Source: Candidatus Uhrbacteria bacterium RIFCSPHIGHO2_02_FULL_57_19 (GTDB lineage: Bacteria > Patescibacteriota > Patescibacteriia > 2-12-FULL-57-11). From it: 12,834 nt of DNA. Of this stretch, positions 1-5,980 are shown piece by piece. The translations under genes were made by a program, and so were the position numbers. Positions within the stretch are counted from its first letter, which is position 1. The number at the start of each line of letters is the position of its first letter. The stretch lies in contig MGDZ01000032.1 of the NCBI GenBank assembly GCA_001791115.1, positions 1-12,834 of the forward strand. The letters are read 5' to 3'. The notes under the pieces were generated by a model, which did no database searches, was not told the DNA's origin, and worked only from the letters and a program-made list of their open reading frames with translations.

Positions 1-2
1 CA

Positions 3-260
3 TGGTTCTCCGCCGAAGCGTGGAACTGGGCATCTGTCGAATCGTTTCGAAGCGCACCGTGGTGGTTCCGCGCGATCACGCTCGTCGCCGGCGCGATTCT
101 CCTGTGCGTCAGTTGGGAGCTCCTCGAGTATCAGTTCAACCTCGTGGCATCGCGGACGGATGTCGGCAATCCGTACGACGACACGATGAAAGATCTCCGC
201 ATGGATATCGTCGGAGCGCTCCTCGTCATTCCGTTCGTCTGCAGGAGAAGGGACCGCTAG
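3..260 (+). CDS. C-terminal part of a small integral membrane protein (5' end outside window)
   Basis: An open frame runs from the window edge to a TAG at 258-260 and encodes 85 residues. Residues about 22-42 form a hydrophobic helix (FRAITLVAGAILLCVSWELL), followed by LEYQFNLVASRTDVGNPYDDTMKDL and a second short hydrophobic stretch (MDIVGALLVIPFV) with a basic end (CRRRDR). The pattern of an acidic residue pair in a helix (WELLEY), then DD-T-x-DL-x-MD and a GAL helix, resembles bacterial membrane proteins of the YjdF/DUF2238 or VanZ-like kind, in which conserved acidic residues sit in the membrane. That family assignment rests only on the motif pattern. An intrinsic terminator overlaps the stop codon, which supports this as the real frame; the ATG-started frame at position 2 reads through the terminator and into the opposite gene. 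Confidence 0.6.
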   Translation, partial: WFSAEAWNWASVESFRSAPWWFRAITLVAGAILLCVSWELLEYQFNLVASRTDVGNPYDDTMKDLRMDIVGALLVIPFVCRRRDR

Positions 261-277
261 CACGGTCTCGTTTTTTT
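252..277 (+). terminator. Intrinsic terminator of the truncated membrane-protein gene
   Basis: The arms GACCG (252-256) and CGGTC (263-267) pair perfectly around a 6-nt loop and are followed within 3 nt by seven T (271-277). The left arm overlaps the stop codon of the + gene. Confidence 0.75.
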
Positions 278-281
278 ATCG

Positions 282-312
282 AAAAAAAGGGGCGGTCCCG
301 TAAGGACAGCCC
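282..312 (-). terminator. Intrinsic terminator of the Nudix gene
   Basis: Read on the minus strand, GGGCTGTCC (312-304) pairs with GGACCGCCC (298-290) with one internal mismatch around a TTACG loop, and seven T (288-282) follow directly. It lies 27 bp beyond the stop of the minus-strand Nudix gene and faces the + terminator 5 bp away, so the two converging transcripts are each closed by their own signal. Confidence 0.75.
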
Positions 313-338
313 GTGGTTCGAAACGCGGCGTTCCCGAA

Positions 339-977
339 CTATGCGCGCGCGAGGTGCATGGCGAGCGCGGCGAGCGTCATGGCGCAGTAGATCTTGCCGC
401 GGCGGATGAGATCCCGCACCTGCGCCTCCGGATGCCACCGCACCTTGAGGATCCGTTCGTTCACGTCCAGGGGGATGGGTCCCTCGCGACGGTGATCCAC
501 GCGAACGTGGTACACGGGGATACGGTGCGGGTGGAAGGTGGTGTTCGGCGTGAGCATTCCGATCTGCTCCACCGACAGGATGGGAGAGTTCAGCTCCTCC
601 TGCCCTTCGCGCAGTGCGGTCTGCTTCGCCGCCTCTCCCTTCCGCGGCGCGCCCCTCGGAATTTCAATCGAGACCTCGCCGAGCGCGGAAAAATCCGTGA
701 TCGGCCAGACCTGTTCGGCTCCGAACTTGAAACTCACGCGTTCGATCTCGATGAGGCCGATCTCCCCATCCGTGTTCACCGGAACCGTTATGGCCCCGAT
801 GGGCTCGGTGTGCAGGAACTGGTCGTAGCGCGGGGTGCCGTCGTCGTTGCAGACCGCGACGGAGACGATGCTCCCCATGACCGGATGTTCGAGAACGACG
901 TCACCATCGCGGCGCTCCCAGTGATTCGGATTCGGGCAGTTCTCGAGACCCACCTCGGACATCGGCCGAACACGCAT
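339..977 (-). CDS. Nudix hydrolase, ADP-ribose pyrophosphatase-like
   Basis: The protein has 212 residues. A complete Nudix box is visible at residues 109-131: G109, then E115, then R123-E124 and E127-E128 (GAPRKGE ... REGQEELN), in the exact spacing G-x5-E-x7-RE-x2-EE; these glutamates bind the metal in the family. The N-terminal part (about 20-105) contains short β-like strands of the type seen in ADP-sugar pyrophosphatases (VSVAVCNDDGTPRYDQFLHTEPIGAITVP is split over residues 38-66). The family hydrolyses nucleoside diphosphates linked to another group; the substrate cannot be told here. The ATG at 975-977 is preceded by AGGAG (988-984) with a 6-nt spacer. A promoter candidate and hairpin lie upstream, so the gene is probably transcribed alone. 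A 223-residue frame on the opposite strand is a shadow. Confidence 0.85.
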   Translation of the reverse strand: MRVRPMSEVGLENCPNPNHWERRDGDVVLEHPVMGSIVSVAVCNDDGTPRYDQFLHTEPIGAITVPVNTDGEIGLIEIERVSFKFGAEQVWPITDFSALGEVSIEIPRGAPRKGEAAKQTALREGQEELNSPILSVEQIGMLTPNTTFHPHRIPVYHVRVDHRREGPIPLDVNERILKVRWHPEAQVRDLIRRGKIYCAMTLAALAMHLARA

Positions 978-1013
978 TGCAATCTCCTATCATCTGCCTT
1001 GATTGGCAGTGGG

Positions 1014-1042
1014 TATCTACCATGATGACCGTCAACTGTCAA
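1014..1042 (-). promoter_or_regulatory. Sigma-70-type promoter for the Nudix gene, with leader hairpin
   Basis: On the minus strand a perfect -35 TTGACA (1042-1037) is followed after 17 nt by TAGATA (1019-1014), preceded by TGG, which fits an extended -10. The predicted start near 1007 falls at a small hairpin, ACTGCC ... GGCAG (arms 1009-1005 and 998-994), just ahead of the AGGAG site. The -35 and its spacing are good, but the -10 matches at only three of six positions. Confidence 0.5.
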
Positions 1043-1046
1043 CAAT

Positions 1047-1080
1047 AAAAAAGAGGCCTAGGGCAGGACGCCGTAGCCTC
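1047..1080 (-). terminator. Intrinsic terminator of the HAD-family gene
   Basis: On the minus strand GAGGC (1080-1076) pairs with GCCTC (1057-1053); an inner GGC/GCC pair extends the stem, and six T (1052-1047) follow. The stem lies within the last codons and stop of the HAD gene. It would also end read-through from the envelope operon upstream, and it sits immediately before the -35 box of the next gene. Confidence 0.65.
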
Positions 1081-1660
1081 GGAGAACGCGCCGGAGCGCG
1101 TCGGGAGTGATGAAGAGAAGGGACGTGAGACCGAAGTCGATTGCCGAGTCAGTGTTCTTCATCAGGTCGTCGACGAAGAGGCACTCGGCGAGCGGGGTCT
1201 CGGTCATGCGCATGAGCCGCTCGAAGAACGTCTTGAACGGCTTACGCGTCTTCATCTGGAAGGAGAGTCCGAGCTTGTGGAACGGCGCGAGACACCCGGT
1301 GTCCCGGATGCTCTCGAACCGCTTGGGGTCTATGTTCGAGGCCGCGATGACCTCCACCCCGTTCCCGCGCGCCTCATGGAGGATCTGCACGACCCCCTCG
1401 TCCGCCTGGAAGATGTTCTTCCAGCAGCCCCAGAACTCATCCTCGAGAATCACCGTCCCGAGCTCGAGCAGGGCTTTCGCGAAGAACTCCCGTTCGTTGA
1501 GCAGTCCCTCGTCGAATTCCTTGTCGAGCTTCGCGAAGATGAGTTGCTCGACCTCGGCTGCGCTCTTGTCGGAGAGCGCAGCCAGCCCCTGGAGGGTGAT
1601 GTCGTTTTTGTATTTCACGACGACCCCGCCCAAGTCCACAAAGAGCGTTCGGATTGCCAT
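1058..1660 (-). CDS. HAD-superfamily hydrolase (phosphatase-like)
   Basis: The protein has 200 residues, the usual size of a small HAD phosphatase. Motif I is FVDLGGVVV with the nucleophile Asp9; the acid/base Asp normally two residues later is Gly11, as in DLGGV-type members. Motif II is VIAASN with Ser108, motif III a basic stretch TRKPFK with Lys140, and motif IV FVDD with Asp164/Asp165 for Mg2+. The α-helical cap lies between about residues 15 and 85. The substrate is unknown; sugar phosphates or FMN-like phosphoesters are typical. The ATG is preceded by a perfect AGGAGG (1670-1665) with a short 4-nt spacer. The gene follows the fdtA-like gene by 42 bp and could be the last member of that operon, but a TTGACA at 1706-1701 (with only a weak -10, TAAGGT) may give it its own promoter. 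Confidence 0.85.
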   Translation of the reverse strand: MAIRTLFVDLGGVVVKYKNDITLQGLAALSDKSAAEVEQLIFAKLDKEFDEGLLNEREFFAKALLELGTVILEDEFWGCWKNIFQADEGVVQILHEARGNGVEVIAASNIDPKRFESIRDTGCLAPFHKLGLSFQMKTRKPFKTFFERLMRMTETPLAECLFVDDLMKNTDSAIDFGLTSLLFITPDALRRVLRGYGVLP

Positions 1661-1702
1661 CCGGCCTCCTGTATTTCGACCTTACTCCCCGGATAGAATC
1701 TG

Positions 1703-2116
1703 TCAACGATAGTACGGACTGATCCTCTTGAACTCCTCGTAATCCTCTACGTAATCCTCCCGTGAGGCGCCGTAGTGCGTGGATGACAACGCCGCGATGA
1801 CGCAGTCAGGCGAAGCGTTTGTAAATCCGTGCCAGACAAAGTTCGGAACATAGAGCGCCCCGCCCGGGCCGCTCATCGGTAATTCCTCCAAACCGCTGCC
1901 GCGATCCATGACAGCGGTGGACGTTCCCTGGACCTGAATGAAAACTTCTTCCTCCACTTTATGACAATGTTCGCCCGTTTTACTGCCCGGTTCAAAATTG
2001 GTGATGAAGTAGACACGCTTCACTTCAAACGGAACCGCGTCTTTGAACTCAATCGGGGTGAGCTGGTAACCGCGGCTGGCGAACGTGTTCAGGTCAATTT
2101 TTTTGAATTCTTTCAT
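1703..2116 (-). CDS. fdtA: dTDP-4-keto-6-deoxyglucose 3,4-ketoisomerase-like cupin (FdtA/QdtA type)
   Basis: The protein has 137 residues and is a single cupin of the WxcM-like C-terminal family. Diagnostic features are RGxQLTPIEF (15-24), VPFEVKRVYFI (28-38), the GEHCHK motif with His50 and His52 (catalytic histidines in characterised FdtA are at nearly the same position), ALYVPNFVW (87-95), and a C-terminal DYVEDYEEF. FdtA and QdtA isomerise dTDP-4-keto-6-deoxyglucose to the 3-keto epimers that become Fuc3NAc or Qui3NAc after transamination. Which epimer is made cannot be read from the sequence. Its ATG overlaps the rfbB stop as ATGA (2113-2116), which fixes the start here; a longer frame to 2197 would read through rfbB codons. 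The substrate supplier rfbB is directly upstream, which supports the role. No aminotransferase or acetyltransferase partner lies within the window. Confidence 0.8.
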   Translation of the reverse strand: MKEFKKIDLNTFASRGYQLTPIEFKDAVPFEVKRVYFITNFEPGSKTGEHCHKVEEEVFIQVQGTSTAVMDRGSGLEELPMSGPGGALYVPNFVWHGFTNASPDCVIAALSSTHYGASREDYVEDYEEFKRISPYYR

Positions 2117-3132
2117 ACCGCGACGCGAATGTGGGGGTTCATCTCGACCGAACGCTTGCGGAGCTGATTCACCCAGACATCGTTTTCCTGATACCACCCG
2201 ACGGTCCTCCGCAATCCTTCTTCGAATTTTTCGCGGCCGTACTCCGGCGCCCAGCCCAGCTTCATCATCTTCGCCGCGTCAATCGCATAGCGGCGGTCAT
2301 GGCCGGGACGATCGGCAACGCGCACGGTTTGTATTTCTTTTCCAAGAATATTCCGCAACATCATCACGACATCAATGTTGCTCCGCTCGTTGTCAGCGCC
2401 GATGTTGTACACCTCCCCTGGCGCGCCTTTCGTCATAAGGGTGTCGATCGCTCGACAGTGATCATTCACATGGATCCAATCGCGGACGTACAAGCCATCT
2501 CCATAGATGGGCACGGATTCATCAGCTAAAGCTTTGAATACCGTCTGCGGGATAAACTTTTCCGGAAACTGATAGGGGCCGTAGTTATTGGAGCAATGAG
2601 TGACAATGATCGGGGTTTTGAATGTCTGGAAATACGAACGGCACACCAGATCCCCTCCGGCCTTGCAGGCGGCGTAGGGCATGTTGGGCGCGAACGCCGT
2701 TTCCTCCGTGAATTTGGCGCGGTCATCAAGCCCAAGTGATCCGTACACTTCGTCGGTGGAAATCTGTATGAAAAGAGGAACCTTGAATTTTTTTGTCGCC
2801 TCACACAGGACTTGCGGTCCCATGACATTGGCGAAAACAAAATCACGCAAACCGCCGTGGATAGAACGGTCCACGTGGGTTTCAGCCGCGAAATTCACGA
2901 TCGCGTCCGGTTTGGATTCCTCAACCAGAGCATCAACCGCCACCTGGTCCGCGATGTCGCCTTTCACGAACGTGTAACGCGGATCGTCCGCGACCTCACG
3001 CAGGTTTTCCGGATTGCCCGCGTAGGTCAGTTTGTCAAAATTGATCACGCGGCAGTCCGCGTGCTTCTCCATTACGTACCTGACGAAATTCGAGCCAATA
3101 AAACCGGCCCCGCCGGAGACGAGTAGTTTCAT
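2113..3132 (-). CDS. rfbB: dTDP-glucose 4,6-dehydratase
   Basis: The protein has 339 residues, full length for RmlB/RfbB. It is an extended short-chain dehydrogenase: the NAD-binding GGAGFIGS is at residues 7-14, a DKLTYAGNPENL motif at 33-44 and GDI at 58-60. The dehydratase triad STDEVYG is at 125-131 (Thr126, Asp127, Glu128), and the catalytic Tyr153 and Lys157 sit in YAACK, where YSASK is more usual. SNNYGPYQFPEKFIP (181-195), DWIHVNDH and RPGHDRRYAID complete the family signature. It converts dTDP-glucose to dTDP-4-keto-6-deoxyglucose in the cytoplasm. It overlaps HIT upstream and fdtA downstream by ATGA each time, so the three are translationally coupled. The glucose-1-phosphate thymidylyltransferase (rfbA) that makes its substrate is not in the window. 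Confidence 0.95.
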   Translation of the reverse strand: MKLLVSGGAGFIGSNFVRYVMEKHADCRVINFDKLTYAGNPENLREVADDPRYTFVKGDIADQVAVDALVEESKPDAIVNFAAETHVDRSIHGGLRDFVFANVMGPQVLCEATKKFKVPLFIQISTDEVYGSLGLDDRAKFTEETAFAPNMPYAACKAGGDLVCRSYFQTFKTPIIVTHCSNNYGPYQFPEKFIPQTVFKALADESVPIYGDGLYVRDWIHVNDHCRAIDTLMTKGAPGEVYNIGADNERSNIDVVMMLRNILGKEIQTVRVADRPGHDRRYAIDAAKMMKLGWAPEYGREKFEEGLRRTVGWYQENDVWVNQLRKRSVEMNPHIRVAV

Positions 3133-3542
3133 ACTGCGATAGCCATGCGTAATTTTTCCGCGGTCACGGCCAGTTCTTTATCTTCGATAGACTTTCCATG
3201 CCACAAATGGTGTCCATCTCCCGCGAAGCGCGGCATGATGTGGAAGTGCAGATGCGGCACAACCTGTCCTGCGTCGCGGCCGTTATTAAGCCCTAGGTTG
3301 TATCCCTCGGAACCAACGGCGGCGAGAATCCTCGGAGCGATGTGGTGGACAGTCGCCATCACCGCACAGACATCATCAACGCTTGCTTCCTGCATGTCGC
3401 GGCTGTGGTTTTTGGAAATGACGAGCGTGTGGCCGGAGTTCACCGGATGAATATCCAAAAAAGCCAGCGTTCGATCATCTTCGTACACTTTGTACGCGGG
3501 AAGTTCTCCGGCGATAATCTTACAAAAAAGACAATCGTTCAT
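3129..3542 (-). CDS. HIT-family (histidine triad) nucleotide hydrolase, HINT-like
   Basis: The protein has 137 residues, the normal size of a HIT/HINT protein. The histidine triad HLHFHIMPR holds His97, His99 and His101, with His99 expected to be the nucleophile. The N-terminal CLFCKIIAGELPA gives Cys4 and Cys7, which together with His46 and His97 form the zinc site seen in zinc-binding HINT relatives. NLGLNNGRDAGQ (82-93) is the conserved loop before the triad. Such enzymes cleave AMP from phosphoramidate-linked or dinucleotide substrates; the natural substrate here is unknown. The gene starts 18 bp after the 50-aa membrane protein and overlaps rfbB by 4 bp (ATGA), so it belongs to the envelope operon. 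No clear Shine-Dalgarno is seen before the ATG. Confidence 0.92.
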   Translation of the reverse strand: MNDCLFCKIIAGELPAYKVYEDDRTLAFLDIHPVNSGHTLVISKNHSRDMQEASVDDVCAVMATVHHIAPRILAAVGSEGYNLGLNNGRDAGQVVPHLHFHIMPRFAGDGHHLWHGKSIEDKELAVTAEKLRMAIAV

Positions 3543-3560
3543 ATCGTACTCTAGTGTGGT

Positions 3561-3713
3561 TTACTGAAAGCGAATCGTCAAGATGCCGAGAACAATGAGC
3601 CCCAGCGCGTATGCGGGCATAGGAATGACATTGGTGGCGAAGCCCGGTTCAAAAAACTCTGCCACAACGAGGACGATGAACAATCCAAGTCCGGCGGAAA
3701 AGACGTGTTTCAT
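3561..3713 (-). CDS. 50-aa two-helix membrane protein (small ORF)
   Basis: This short frame encodes 50 residues: MKHVFSAGLG then LFIVLVVAEF, FEPGFATNVI, PMPAYALGLI, VLGILTIRFQ. Two hydrophobic segments (about 5-20 and 32-47) are separated by a short loop with acidic and proline residues. The basic residues are at the two ends (Lys2-His3, Arg48), which suggests a hairpin with both ends in the cytoplasm. Its ATG overlaps the stop of the 178-aa gene as ATGA (3710-3713), the same coupling used four other times in the window, and it fills exactly the gap before the HIT gene. That position is the main support for it being a real gene. I do not recognise a family; a partner or stabiliser of the neighbouring membrane proteins is possible. 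Confidence 0.7.
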   Translation of the reverse strand: MKHVFSAGLGLFIVLVVAEFFEPGFATNVIPMPAYALGLIVLGILTIRFQ

Positions 3714-4246
3714 AAGATGCGACGCAGTTCTTCAATCAGTGATTTTCTGCGAGCCACAACGGCAACGGATTCGACAAAAAACGGGATCTCACGTGAAACG
3801 CCTGGAACCGAAAAAAACACTCGCACTCCATATCGTGTTCGCGGCAGTGACGCGATCGGAAGAGTCGTCTCTGAAACGACGAAACCATCCTCCTCACTCA
3901 CGCGTTTGGTATCGAACAGTGTGAAACGGCCTTGGATATTATCGTCCGACGGTTCCAGAGCCACGCCGATTTTGGGATCTGGAAGATCATCCGCGCGCCA
4001 CCGAAATTTCACTTCGGCCTCACTGAACCACCGCGGAAGACGGAGATCGAAGTACACCGGCTCGGCGAAGAATCGATTCGCTTCCCCTTCTCTCTCGACT
4101 CGTGTCGGCGGTCCAAGCGCGGAGAAATAAGGAGTAGCGCCTGAAAAGTCAGTTCGAATTGAAAGCTGGCGGTCGAGCTGGATGTCTTGAATAAAAAGAA
4201 ACCCGACCACTCCCGCCGCGATTACGATGAGGGTAATGCGTCTCAT
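3710..4246 (-). CDS. Membrane-anchored protein of unknown function, β-rich exterior domain
   Basis: The protein has 178 residues. MRRITLIVIAAGVVGFLFIQD is a basic start followed by a single hydrophobic segment (4-20) and no lipobox cysteine, so it is probably an uncleaved signal anchor that leaves the rest outside the membrane. The body alternates polar and hydrophobic residues as in β-strands; a short conserved-looking core is AEPVYFDLRLPRWF (61-74) followed by AEVKFRW. No cysteine, catalytic triad or metal motif stands out. The ATG overlaps the stop of the GT-C gene (ATGA, 4243-4246) and its own stop overlaps the 50-aa gene, so the three form a coupled membrane unit. I do not recognise a named family. 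An accessory or lectin-like subunit for the GT-C protein is an inference from position only. Confidence 0.8.
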   Translation of the reverse strand: MRRITLIVIAAGVVGFLFIQDIQLDRQLSIRTDFSGATPYFSALGPPTRVEREGEANRFFAEPVYFDLRLPRWFSEAEVKFRWRADDLPDPKIGVALEPSDDNIQGRFTLFDTKRVSEEDGFVVSETTLPIASLPRTRYGVRVFFSVPGVSREIPFFVESVAVVARRKSLIEELRRIL

Positions 4247-5865
4247 AACTTTTTTCTGATGCGATAGAGCGTCTCGCCGGGCCGCGGCTCCCCCATCGCG
4301 TCCATGGCCAGAGATCTTGTTGCCAAATCATCTTTGACCTTCACCTCCTCGTCTGGAGAGAGGCGCGCATAAAGAAACCAGGGAATCTGATCCAGATCAG
4401 AAATCACGCTGACCATTTCCGAATCCAATCCCAAACTAAGATCCACTGCCGCCACGCGCCGTTCGGGGAAGACAATTTTATCCGTCCGCCAGGTGACGAT
4501 GACCGCGTCTTTGGGCGTGGCCGCGGCAACGGCCAGCGCGGCCCGGTGATATTCACGGATTCTTTTAGCCACAGGAATCAGACTATCAGGCCCGGCAAAA
4601 AACGCGGCGCGCAGAGAAAACGCGGCCATGGTCGCGACAAGGATGATGGCGACGTAGCGCCGCGCCCCGCGGACGCAGCCGACGGACCAGATGAAAAGCG
4701 CTGCGAACGGCAGCGCGCCCAAAATTATCGGAAGCCAATAGCGGACGTAAGAAACGCCGATGGTATTCAAACGGGTCGTCAGCGGATCGTCGAACTGCCA
4801 ACTGCCGTAGTAAACGAAGAGCCAAAGAGCGATCAAGGCAAGCCAGGCGATAAAAACCATCTGGCGCGCCGGTTTTTTTCGGTAAGACAGCCAGAGGCCG
4901 AACCCCAAAACCGCGGGCGCGCTTACCCACCAGAAATTTCTAAAAAAATAGATCCAGACATTATGCCAGGCGAGACGCGGATGGAATCCGAAGGGAAACA
5001 AAACTGACGATGCGGCACCGCCTCCCGCTGAATCGGCGAATCGAGTATAGCCGGTGGCCAGCGGATTCCCGTAGATTTGCGCGTTTAGCGCCAGGATCGC
5101 GGCGCCGACGAGGAGTCCGCCGAGGAGGGCAAAAGCGATGAGCCGATCCCCCAGCTTGGCTCGCCGAGCGATGAGCGCCGCGACAAACATCGGCCCGACC
5201 CACCAGATTTCGTTAGTCCGAACGAACAGAGCCAGTCCGACGCACAACCCGGCAACTACTGAAATCAGGACATCGCGCCGCGGCTGTATCTTTCGGCCGT
5301 CAACCGCCAATAGCGCCGCCAAACCGATGAGCAAAAACGAAACGAAGGCCGCGTTCGGCAGCATGGCAAAGGCCGTATAGTAGATGAGTGCCGGATTGGT
5401 AAAAGCTAAAACTCCGGTAAGCCAGCCGACGCTCGCGCCGAAGACGCGTTTGGAAATCGAGATCAGGGCAAAGATCCCGCCGACAGAGAGAGCCGGCGTC
5501 AGCAACAGGATTCCCCACACCCGCAAAACGAATCCGATTCCCCCGGAGAGAACCGGGAGTCCGAGGAATCCTCCGGGAACAAGAGAAGAATCGATCACGT
5601 TGAAACTGCGGGGGCGGACTCGGTCGAGCGACAGCGCGATCAAAGGATCGCGCTCGAGAATTGGCAGTCCGCGCGAAATCCTGCTCGCGAAATGAAAGTT
5701 CATGGTCTCATCCGGCCAGTCGAACTTGGCGTGAGAGAGCGGCGCCTCCAGCCGGTTGGCAAAGATCAAGACAGAAGTCGTGACAATAAAAAAAACCGCA
5801 AGCGCGCTAAGCGTCACCTCGCGCCACCGTTTCCGACTCCAATCGTAAAGCATTTTTATACCCAT
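4243..5865 (-). CDS. Polytopic GT-C-type (GT39-like) membrane glycosyltransferase candidate
   Basis: The protein has 540 residues and about ten or more hydrophobic helices between residues 15 and 440, followed by a soluble C-terminal domain of about 100 residues. After the first helix the exterior loop carries FDWPDETMNFHFA, with adjacent Asp52-Glu53; an acidic DE pair in this loop is the catalytic signature of GT-C enzymes such as ArnT and protein mannosyltransferases. RPRSFN (84-89) and VPGGFLGLPV (96-105) also fit the large GT39-like families of CPR bacteria. The donor would be a polyprenyl-phosphate sugar and the reaction on the outer face. The start is the ATG at 5863-5865 with AAGGGG just upstream; a second in-frame ATG lies four codons in. 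It follows the phosphatidyltransferase across a palindromic spacer and is coupled to the 178-aa gene by ATGA. Acceptor and sugar are unknown. Confidence 0.8.
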   Translation of the reverse strand: MGIKMLYDWSRKRWREVTLSALAVFFIVTTSVLIFANRLEAPLSHAKFDWPDETMNFHFASRISRGLPILERDPLIALSLDRVRPRSFNVIDSSLVPGGFLGLPVLSGGIGFVLRVWGILLLTPALSVGGIFALISISKRVFGASVGWLTGVLAFTNPALIYYTAFAMLPNAAFVSFLLIGLAALLAVDGRKIQPRRDVLISVVAGLCVGLALFVRTNEIWWVGPMFVAALIARRAKLGDRLIAFALLGGLLVGAAILALNAQIYGNPLATGYTRFADSAGGGAASSVLFPFGFHPRLAWHNVWIYFFRNFWWVSAPAVLGFGLWLSYRKKPARQMVFIAWLALIALWLFVYYGSWQFDDPLTTRLNTIGVSYVRYWLPIILGALPFAALFIWSVGCVRGARRYVAIILVATMAAFSLRAAFFAGPDSLIPVAKRIREYHRAALAVAAATPKDAVIVTWRTDKIVFPERRVAAVDLSLGLDSEMVSVISDLDQIPWFLYARLSPDEEVKVKDDLATRSLAMDAMGEPRPGETLYRIRKKL

Positions 5866-5891
5866 ATCCCCTTACCCCCTCACGGCGAGAG

Positions 5892-5972
5892 GCGAGGAAA
5901 AAAATTTTTGCAGTTGCGCTGTCTGAGCGAGCGCAGCGAGCGAGTTCGCAACAAAAAAAATTTTTTCCTCGC
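5892..5972. repeat. 81-bp intergenic palindromic repeat
   Basis: The outer arms 5892-5910 (GCGAGG, seven A, five T, G) and 5952-5972 (C, eight A, six T, CCTCGC) are nearly perfect inverted repeats. Inside, GTTGCG (5913-5918) pairs with CGCAAC (5947-5952), and TGCGCT (5916-5921) can pair with AGCGCA (5930-5935). The centre carries a GAGCGAGCGCAGCGAGCGAG stretch, a sequence style common in palindromic repeats of many uncultivated bacteria. It fills the gap between the phosphatidyltransferase and GT-C genes and could attenuate or protect the operon transcript. Confidence 0.75.
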
Positions 5973-5980
5973 CCCGAGCC

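Noticed and set aside
2..409. 135-residue frame beginning with ATG at the window edge
   Set aside because: It is Arg-rich, passes through two terminators and into the convergent Nudix gene. The frame starting at base 3 gives a sensible membrane protein and stops at the terminator.
354..1025. 223-residue open frame on the + strand
   Set aside because: It is opposite the Nudix gene, which has a complete Nudix box, a Shine-Dalgarno and a terminator. The + translation is rich in Arg, His and Leu with no recognisable motif, as expected for a high-GC shadow frame.
1107..1712. 201-residue open frame on the + strand
   Set aside because: It is antisense to the HAD gene, whose four motifs are all present; the + product is a Ser/Arg-rich shadow.
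2117..2197. 27-codon upstream extension of the fdtA-like gene
   Set aside because: The extension lies wholly within rfbB in another frame; the ATG at 2114-2116 overlaps the rfbB stop as ATGA and gives the usual family length.
4546..5007. 153-residue + frame inside the GT-C gene
   Set aside because: It is a charged, low-complexity shadow antisense to well-formed membrane helices.
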